Shown piece after piece: positions 56,910 to 64,000 of a stretch of 64,000 bases of DNA. The DNA lies in assembly GCA_000750105.3 (NCBI GenBank), contig JPHH03000031.1, forward strand, positions 1 through 64,000, read 5' to 3'. A program made the translations under genes and the position numbers. The DNA comes from Tolypocladium sp. Sup5 PDA-1. Lineage: Eukaryota; Ascomycota; Sordariomycetes; Hypocreales; Ophiocordycipitaceae. The first letter of the stretch is position 1, and every line of letters starts with the position of its first letter. The notes under the pieces were generated by a model. The model was not told the DNA's origin. It searched no databases and worked only from the letters and a program-made list of their open reading frames with translations.

Positions 56910-58160
56910 CTATCGCCCACGCCTGGCCTCCTGTTCCGCACGGGCTTGACGGGCCTTCCAGCTGTCTCTGATCGGACCCGCCGCCTTGTAGAGGTCCTTG
57001 TCCGACACGCGGTCGCTGATGCTTTCGAGGACGCTGGAGACTGTGCTCTTGTGGTTTGCCTCGTTCTTGTCGTCCCTGAAGCGAAGCATTCGCCACTGTC
57101 CTTGCTCATCCAGGTTGCACTCGATGATGCGGTCGTTGAGAGGGTCGTTCAGGCCCTTTAAAGTCTCCCACTCCTCTTCGGTGAGGTAAAGGTCGTTGAA
57201 CGCCTCGTATCGGTCCATGCCGCTGTCTCCCTTGAATATCAGAAGCTCGGCCTTGGGCACGTTATCGTAGTCGACAAAAGGCTCGGTAATGCCCTCTTTC
57301 CTCTCCCATTCGTCGGGCTCGACCGTGGGAAAGTGAAGCTTGAGGCGAAAGTCAATGGTGTTCTCCTCTGGCGGCTTCCACTTGAGGATGTGGGGGTCGG
57401 TGCCGTGCTTGTACGGCGTGTTGCGACACGTAAAGATGAGCCCGTCATTTCCATGCTTCAGGCTCGGCAGCACCTGCTTGAACATCATCTCGATGCCGTA
57501 TCCCAGCTGAAAGGGCTTCATCTCGACGAAAAAGGGCTGGAACTTGAGTTCATCGGGGAACTCCTTGAACAGCCTTTTGTATGGCGTGTACAGCCGCTCT
57601 TTGAAATATGCCAGGCGCTTGTCCAGCGTCCGATCCATAAGCTTATTCCCGTCCATCACCAGGCAGTCAAAGACCAGAAACCTGGGCTCCTTCTTCCCGT
57701 TCGGGAGGCTGTCCCACACCAGCTCGCCGTCCACGAGCGTCGCGCTGTGGAATGCGCTCTGGTCGTTCTCGCGGGGGAAGTGCAGGTTTCTGTTGGTTAA
57801 GAACCAGTAGTCGTTCTTCCGGTCAATCAGGTAGTGAGCCTCGCCGCCGGTCTCGTCTTCGGTCGAGTAGAGGAGGTACCGAATGCCGTCCGACTTTTCG
57901 CACACGTAGTAACTGTGGCACAGCGTTAGCATCATCCGCGCGTCCATGGGCCTCGAATGGGGGCGGCCGCCGTACTCTTGCTTCGTGAGCTCGTCCAGGT
58001 GCTGCCGTGCGAAACTGACGGGCTGCGCTCCGGGAAAGCTGGTCTGGTGCCTGCCCAGCAAGTCGGCCACCTCTTTGCGCATCGCGTACAGAAGCTGCCC
58101 TTCCGCCTTGACCCCAGGCTCGGCAATGGAGCCGATCTGCCCGTCTGGTGCCTGATCCAT
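56910..58160 (-). CDS. ceg1: mRNA capping enzyme guanylyltransferase (Ceg1)
   Basis: Intron-free ORF of 416 residues. Nucleotidyltransferase motif I is EKSDGIR with the GMP-accepting Lys89. Motif III is ATLVDGELVWD, IIIa lies in FLVFDCLVMDG, motif IV is DGLIFTCRNTPY, and motif V is ILKWKPP. An OB-fold domain follows from about residue 265. The enzyme transfers GMP from GTP to the diphosphate 5' end of nascent mRNA, acting on the phosphorylated RNA polymerase II tail. As in other fungi, no triphosphatase domain is fused, so a separate Cet1-type partner is expected elsewhere. The start at 58160 gives a normal family length. Confidence 0.93.
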   Translation of the reverse strand: MDQAPDGQIGSIAEPGVKAEGQLLYAMRKEVADLLGRHQTSFPGAQPVSFARQHLDELTKQEYGGRPHSRPMDARMMLTLCHSYYVCEKSDGIRYLLYSTEDETGGEAHYLIDRKNDYWFLTNRNLHFPRENDQSAFHSATLVDGELVWDSLPNGKKEPRFLVFDCLVMDGNKLMDRTLDKRLAYFKERLYTPYKRLFKEFPDELKFQPFFVEMKPFQLGYGIEMMFKQVLPSLKHGNDGLIFTCRNTPYKHGTDPHILKWKPPEENTIDFRLKLHFPTVEPDEWERKEGITEPFVDYDNVPKAELLIFKGDSGMDRYEAFNDLYLTEEEWETLKGLNDPLNDRIIECNLDEQGQWRMLRFRDDKNEANHKSTVSSVLESISDRVSDKDLYKAAGPIRDSWKARQARAEQEARRGR

Positions 58161-58750
58161 GGCTGCTGGGCGAAGGGCAGCGGACGGTGCGAAGATGGGA
58201 TCGAGAGTCGCGCGTCGTCTGGGTTGGTATAATGAGTTTGGCGAAAATGATGCCAGGTGGCAGTTGATGCAATCGCTATCGTCGGCGATGGCTGGCGATA
58301 CGTAGCATCATAACTAACGCAACGCCAGGGTTTGTTCGGGGTTGGTGGTGGTCGTGTAATAACTAATAAGCCTTCAGAAGACCGCGAGCGCGGTTGTCTG
58401 CGACGCTTTTGTTTGCGCACTCGTTATCGATAACGGCACAGTCATGTCGCGGTGCGCAGTTGACGAGTCGCATGACGGCGACCTCTGAAGCTCCGACACC
58501 CAACTCTTTTGAAACCACAAATTGCTCTGGCAAAGTATACCGGTTTGAAGTAACTTATGACTTTTTTCTCTCTCCTTTTCATCCAGCGTTACGAAAATTG
58601 GCTCTACAGGGCACGCTTTTGCGCAATAAGACACAGCGATCATTACGGAGAGCCGCGTGCAAAGACGGCATCGACCACCAACTCCTCCCCTCCACAGCTG
58701 CAAGGGCTGGCCTCATTAGATCTTTGCGATAATACGAGCGTCAAGGCCAG
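58161..58750. other. Intergenic region, ceg1 promoter / snx41 3' end
   Basis: About 590 nt holding the promoter of ceg1 and the 3' flank of snx41, both on the minus strand. It is somewhat AT-richer than the coding regions. No gene is seen. Confidence 0.45.
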
Positions 58751-60890
58751 TTAGGTCTCGTCTATCTTCTCGACCTCCGCCCGTGCCTCTTCCCATTGCT
58801 GCTTGCTCTTCCTGGCCCATTCGATCTGGCTCTTCGCATACGCAAGCTGTGCAAGGTCAGTATCGTCCACATGCCGCCACGGGAGGGTGGAGGGCAACTC
58901 ACCATGTACCGTCTTAAATCATCTTCCTTGTCCTTCTGGAATCTCTTCATGTCCTTGAGGACGCTTGCGCTAGCCTCCTTCACGTCCCGTTCCGACGCTA
59001 CTTGAGCTTGCTCCAGCTGCCCGATCGATTCCCTTGTCTTGCCAATGGTATCTCGGCGTGTTCGCTCGGGGTCGACATCGACGACCCCTTGCACTGCATG
59101 ACGGATGGGGCCGAATATCTTATTTGTGATAGAGTTTCCACTCGGCATCTTTCGGTGCGAAACACTGGCGCTTCTCTCCGGCAGTCCTTGGCTCGCCGAG
59201 GGCGGCGGCGACGGGAAGTCACCATGGGTGGGAGGGAAGTCTGAATCAATCGATTCGGTGTCTTCTTGACCCCCGTCCCGCCGATGATGCGAGGCGGGCT
59301 CCTTAAGGCTCGCGGATCGCTTAGGCGGAGGTGAGATCTGCTGACTGCTGGACAGATACTGCTCGATGCGCCTTGCTTCCGCCTCGCTGCGTTCCAGTTG
59401 GTCCAGTAGTGCTCTCTTCTTGTTGAGCTCTTCCGTCGTTAGATCTTGCTGCACACGCTTGAGAACTCTGTACCGCAGCACGCTTCTAACGACTCCGGCG
59501 AACTGAGCGTTCTCGCGCATGGGTTCAGCAAAACTGGCACCCAACGACCCTGACAACTCCTCAGTCGCGATGTATGACAAATCCGCGGCCTGGCCAACCC
59601 GCTCGATGGCCGGACCAAGCGAAGGCGCCTGCTCCGACAAGGCAAATGCATTGTATCGCGAGCCCAGCTCGCACAGATCTGCGGCCAGAGAGGACAAGTG
59701 GCTGAGAGTTCGACGATTGACCTTTTCCATTGGTCCCATCAGAAGCTGCTCCAACTCCTTAATCGACGCCTCGTAGGCAACGAAGTACGGATCAAGATCC
59801 TGCTCGGTCTGGTTACCGGTGTTTGGCGGGAAGCGCCCGATGACATGGGTCCCGGACTGAATGGCCGAAGAGCTGATGTCATGGTTCGTCCCGGCCGTGG
59901 TCTTGAGTTTCGCTGAGCTTGCGGGGACGGGGAGATAGTTGTGAGCAGGGGTAGGATTCGCCGTATCCAGAGGAGGCGCCTTGAGCACCGACTTGGGGAT
60001 GGATGCAACGGGGTGGGAGTGTAGGACCTCGCTCTATAGCCAAGTTAGTACCGGGAATACTCAGTCACAGAGGTTGATGAAGTGATGGGGATGGACGTAC
60101 CCAGCTGGCATTGGGGTCGAGGAACCTCAACCAAACCCCGTCGTTCCTGACCGTTTCCATCCGACGACACCGATTCAAGAAGACGGCCAGCATACGTTTT
60201 CGCAAGTCTATGATTTGCTGGTCTTGTTTGGCGCTGGTTGGTTTGGCGGCGTAATCTGCCATGGTGTGCTTCTCTGGGATCGGGGGGATGATCAGCGTGG
60301 GGTGCAGGCGGGTGAGAGCGTCTCTCAGGGATGCGAATTCGGAGTATCGGCGTCGCACTTCTAGGTCCTGGCACAGCAAAGTCAGCACAAAATCTCACGC
60401 CAAGTTGCAAAGAACCTTACCCCAGTTCGAATAGTGTAGACGATATATCTTCCGCCACTCTCCAAGCTCTTGCCGGCGTCGGTGATCATGATCTGCTGGT
60501 CCGGGTTCTCGTAGAGGACCTGCTCGATTCGACTGTTGTATCCGCCTGGCTTGCGTCTCGGGGCGGCATCTTCCGTTGGTACTACATCCTGTGCGATGGC
60601 TTCATGGGCGGCGCTGTGGCCGAATGCAGGCTGCTCATCCTCACTGCCCGAGGTAGGGGTATGGGGCGACTCGAAAGATCGGTCTGCGGCCCGGCATCAG
60701 CACTGTCTTCGACGACGACGCAACGGAACTCGTCCACATGATTGCGCCAATAGCTCCAGAAACAAGCGCAGCCTGGGCCGTACTTACAATCGCGGGAGGT
60801 GGGCGACGTCGGGTTTGCCGACGACGAAGTTTGCGAATCACGGCGGTCAAAGCTGGTCCCGTAGGGGTTGTTGTCCTCGTCGTTCCACAT
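58751..60890 (-). CDS. snx41: Sorting nexin Snx41 (PX-BAR)
   Basis: Five exons: 60788-60890, 60421-60683, 60101-60367, 58903-60033 and 58751-58846, giving 619 residues. Introns are 104, 53, 67 and 56 nt, with donors GTAAGT, GTAAGG, GTACGT and GTGAGT. The N-terminus MWNDEDNNPYGTSFD is typical of Snx41. The PX domain is split by an intron right before DLEVRRRYSEFASLRDAL; the RRY motif and PPIPEKH fit PI3P binding. EVLHSHPVASIPKSVLKAPPLD follows the third junction, then a BAR-like coiled-coil region with a Ser/Pro-rich insert and the C-terminal helix of the last exon. Snx41 pairs with Atg20 (Snx42) in endosome-to-Golgi retrieval and selective autophagy. In the rice blast fungus, a related Snx41/Atg20 gene is needed for pathogenicity. 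Confidence 0.93.
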
Positions 60891-62698
60891 GGTGCCCGAT
60901 TCGTGAACGGAGTGCGCAGGCGGATCGATGAGGCGGGCGAGATCACGCGGCTCGAATCAAAGGGCTGGCGCGTTGAGCTGGAGAGGCGGCAGGCGATGGG
61001 TGAGGCCGTGAGCCGCGACGTGAGCTGCGAGGTGCTGGTTGGAGATGCCCGCTGTCGGCTGTCGCGGGGGAGGCGGATAGGGTAATGGCGCAGTGCCGCG
61101 GTGCGAGGCTGAGGTGGGCAGATGTCAAGTTGCGCGAGCTGCCTCGGGGCCCGTTGCCATTATCTGGCAAAACAACAAAGGCAGAGCAGGATGGAACGTC
61201 AAGCGAATTCCCGGGGGGTATGCAGGACGGAGACCGACGTGGCCTGGGGTCGTCGTAAACGTACCACGAGTACGAGTGCTGCTACTGCTGGTGGTGGTTG
61301 TAAGCTCCGGATCTGGAATACTACAGCAGGCAGGCAGGGGAGCTGAGATGATGACGATACTGGGTGCACGGACCACACGCCTCGCCCCTCCTGCTTCAGA
61401 GCCACCCACCAGCCACACCTGTGGGCGCCTGTAGGGACCCTTCACGTGAGCTGTGAGCTTGACAACTGCTCACCCAAGTACGGACGTACCGCCTTGGAAC
61501 ATCATTAAAGGAGCCAGGTTTTCTGCTACATGCCAGGTACCTGCCCACCGCCATGTCTAGACGAGACTACGAGAGAGCCTGGCGCACTTCTGTATACGTT
61601 GTGCCCTACAAGCTCCATTGCCAAAGTCCCACGTTAGTCACGGTCGCTGGACGTTACAGTTACCTAGAATATCTGGTCGCCAGTGGAAGGGAATTGGCCT
61701 CCCGCCGCCGTATGGTACGGCACCAGCCATTCAGCTCCATCCACAGCAATATAACTAAATGAGTTGGGCATTTTGGTAGATGGCTCATGTCTCCCAGGGA
61801 GCCGATGTACTTTGTACGTATTAAGAGAAACCAGCTTCAAGCCGAGCCTTGTCTGAGAATCGGGAATGCCGTGTCAATGCGTAGTCCCATGTCAAGATGT
61901 GAGCAGACTCGATGTGAGCAGAGTCGAAAGTTGAGGCGAGGGGCTTGGATGCTCATCCTTTGTAAATGTGCACGTATAGCTGTACTCGTAGCTTTCTTGC
62001 ATGTTCGCACGAAGAACCAGAACAACCAGTGTATGGAGAGCGCGTGTACATGGAGATATAAGTGTGCGTAAATAGTAATAGTTTAATACCTCATATGCAA
62101 GGCGAGTTCTAACATTTTAAAACGTGGAACAGAACTAACCCAACGACATGCCGCTGAGACAATTAAATAATGAGGTAATAGCGAAGACGAAATAACGGGT
62201 TTATATGACGAGTCTCTAACATGTCAAGGGGGCACGGACGGATTGCCGCTGAGGGAATATAGGCAGAGTAGAAAAGTACCCCCCTACATGTAAGTGAACT
62301 ATATATTCGACGTTGGTTATTCCTATGGTATGGGCTTTTTATGTTGGGGGCTTTTTTCTTCCAAATTTTGTTATGCTAGTTAATGTGCTCATAGATCTAT
62401 AATAGTGCTGCGATTCGAGCATGTCTAACGTCTACGCACGGAGGTGTTTAGGCCGCGTGTCTTAGTTCTTTGGTTTCATATAGATTCAGATGCTAGCCTC
62501 CTGTACTCAACCTCGCCAACGCGAAGAGACTGGCTGCCATAACCGAATACAGCGGGAGAACCATTTAACCTTGCTAATCTGCAATTCATATTCATGGAAG
62601 TCGCCAGCAGATTTTCAGAAACTCAGGCATCGTCTACTCTTTATTTCAACCTTATTTCCAACCTTACTTCTACGAAATAAGCCACCATTCTTGCCGCT
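60891..62698. other. Long region turning AT-rich, no gene
   Basis: About 1.8 kb. The left part is ordinary GC-rich promoter DNA of snx41, with TACGGA/TCCGTA elements near 61479. From about 61780 the sequence becomes clearly AT-rich until about 62700, with few ORFs. A 15-nt tandem duplication (14 of 15 identical) lies at 61896-61925. The AT-rich part could be the relic of a RIP-mutated repeat, but no recognisable transposon remains. Confidence 0.5.
61896..61925. repeat. 15-nt tandem duplication
   Basis: GATGTGAGCAGACTC at 61896-61910 is followed directly by a copy with one change at 61911-61925. It is intergenic; the role is unknown. Confidence 0.85.
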
Positions 62699-63370
62699 AT
62701 GTACTCAATTTTTCTTTGCGCTCTCCTTGGCCTGGTTCACGCCACCACAAAAAGCAGATCTGACCGGGCCACCACCAATCCTGGCATTGGAGTGCCTGGA
62801 GCCTTCGAGGTCCCCGTTGAATGGGACGTTCAGGCGTTCCCAGATGGGCCAACCCTTGCACTCGTTGGAACCGTGCAGGAGGTGCATGCGCAGCTTCTAA
62901 AGATTAACCCACGGCATGACTTCGACTTCCATCTTGACAAGAGTCGAGACTCCGAACTTACTGCCCGTACCGACTTTCGTCATGCCAGAGTGATTTGCGA
63001 CGGGCGTAGGTTTGGAAAGCCTGCCACTGACCCGGTACACAAGGGCATACTATATCTTTCCCAACTACGCGGCCAGCCTCGGAATCAAGCCGGACCGGGC
63101 GCGTGCGGGCGGGTTAGCTGCTCGTATGGGGCGGCCATCTGGTGGTGTAATGATGTAAGTCAGTAAGATACTAGAACGTGGGAATAGCCATTAACACTAG
63201 TCCTATAGTCGACGAGGCCTAAGACCCTAAACAGCTGGCGCTCGATTGCCGATGGCGCACACCAGGTTGAGCTCCGGTGCCCTTCCGACTTGCTGGAAAC
63301 TCGTATTGCCGGTGGACAAGCCATCCATTGGACAGGCTGGAAAGTTATTGTCTCAACAGGCGACTGCTAG
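62699..63370 (+). CDS. Small secreted Cys-rich protein (effector-like)
   Basis: Two exons, 62699-63154 and 63209-63370, with a 54-nt intron (donor GTAAGT, acceptor TATAG), encode 205 residues. Residues 1-16 form a signal peptide (SIFLCALLGLVHA). The mature part has six Cys, enough for three disulfides. The block GPGACGRVSCSYGAAIWWCND ends the first exon (20-residue core at 63091-63154), and after splicing the C-terminus reads SWRSIADGAHQVELRC, GGQAIHWTGW and a final Cys. I have seen this WCND/IADGA pattern in small secreted proteins of other filamentous fungi, but I know no assigned function. It lies beside an AT-rich, gene-poor pocket, a common setting for effector genes. Whether it is host-active is not shown by sequence. 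Confidence 0.78.
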
Positions 63371-63699
63371 GTAAGTACATATGCACCCAGATTGGACGAA
63401 GACCTAACATACGTGGGAGGAAGTCATTTGTACATTCTGTTCTTGACGATGAACCAGACGACTTCCTTTATACTTACCTAGGTATGTACTTGCACGACGG
63501 AATGGATACGGGCTTTCCTCCCAGGCCTTGGCTAAAGACTTTTCCTGTATTGGTTAATCAAAGGATAGAAGAAACGTGTAAAGGCATCGAGTCATACACT
63601 TCTGCTTCGTCTATGCACGAAGTACTTTCAAACCCTCCCTTCGTGTCTTTATGCTCATTATACGGAGACGGGTATCGGGCCGCGACTATTAACCTGGCA
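63371..63699. other. Convergent gap at right end
   Basis: About 330 nt between the secreted-protein gene and the 3' end of the edge gene. A plus-strand ORF covering 63277-63831 overlaps both and has no recognisable motifs. No further gene is supported. Confidence 0.4.
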
Positions 63700-64000
63700 T
63701 CAATACCCCCCCAGCCTCAGCGCCTCTCGACTCGGTCGACTCTCCTCCTGGCTTCGCAGCTCTGGTCTGACAACGTCGTGGACCGTTTCGCGACGCCGAC
63801 CTGGAAGGTGCTCTCCCATCTGAACGGATGATTCCGAAGGGATCCAATGGCTGGCACACAGTTCGGCCATGTTCACATCGTTCTCGCCGTCTGCCTCTGT
63901 CGAGCGTTGAGACATTGTTAGCATATTGCTGATGTTCAGGAGTTGGGTCTTACTAACCTAGCTGCCGGAGCACGTGAAAGTCGTCGCTGTGAACTGTTGC
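63700..64000 (-). CDS. 3' end of an unrecognised gene, runs off window
   Basis: Partial gene. The last exon is 63700-63896, and a 61-nt intron (63897-63957; donor GTTAGT, branch GCTAAC, acceptor GACAG) joins it to an upstream exon that starts at 63958 and leaves the window. The joined frame reads VHSDDFHVLRQLEADGEND, then VNMAELCASHWIP, and ends in an Arg/Glu/Ser-rich tail with the stop at 63700-63702. The splice signals and frame agreement support a real gene. I do not recognise the family, and too little is present to assign a function. Confidence 0.5.

Noticed and set aside
63277..63831. A 184-codon plus-strand ORF at the right end
   Set aside because: It overlaps the last exon of the secreted-protein gene in another frame and runs antisense into the spliced edge gene.

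Overview
The window looks like chromosomal DNA of a filamentous ascomycete, most likely a Sordariomycete of the order Hypocreales. It is GC-rich, genes lie on both strands, and coding regions are cut by short introns (mostly 52-76 nt) with GTRNGT donors, CTAAC/CTGAC branch points and YAG acceptors. The species cannot be fixed from the sequence alone. All exon borders below were worked out by eye from reading frame, splice signals and conserved family motifs; no transcript data or database search was used.

I find 24 gene models, nearly all conserved housekeeping genes. From left to right: iwr1 (RNA polymerase II import), an AMPK-type glycogen-binding (CBM48) protein, a secreted LPMO-like protein, a DUF7730 gene broken by one stop codon, an HNH-domain protein, mrh4 (mitochondrial DEAD-box helicase), an unrecognised disordered nuclear-type protein, tip41, the Aurora kinase, atp23, pro1 (glutamate 5-kinase), nip7, glycyl-tRNA synthetase, cla4 (PAK kinase), a Jsn1-like Pumilio/RRM protein, an Rco1-like PHD protein, a PA2G4/Ebp1-like protein, a SNF5/Sfh1 remodeler subunit, pds5 (cohesin), a Ser/Thr-rich membrane or wall protein with 25-residue repeats, the mRNA guanylyltransferase, snx41, a small secreted Cys-rich protein, and the 3' part of an unrecognised gene that runs off the right edge.

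Functional themes are cell division and polarity (Aurora, Pds5, Cla4, Tip41), chromatin and transcription (Iwr1, Rco1-like, Sfh1/Snf5, capping enzyme), and translation and ribosome assembly (Nip7, GlyRS, PA2G4-like). There is no operon-like or biosynthetic cluster. Several neighbours share divergent promoters: HNH/mrh4, tip41/Aurora, nip7/GlyRS, and pds5/wall protein. Other pairs converge, such as Aurora/atp23, pro1/nip7 and sfh1/pds5.

The accessory part is small: the LPMO-like gene, the DUF7730 pseudogene and the HNH gene at 4.2-8.3 kb, and an AT-rich pocket with a secreted effector-like gene at 61.8-63.4 kb. Long gene-free stretches (23.1-25.7, 28.7-31.3, 52.6-54.8 and 60.9-62.7 kb) hold no convincing ORFs, only promoter or leader DNA, microsatellites and a recurrent TCCGTA/TACGGA motif. 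I found no intact transposon, CRISPR array, rRNA or confident tRNA, and no evidence of a wholly new system.
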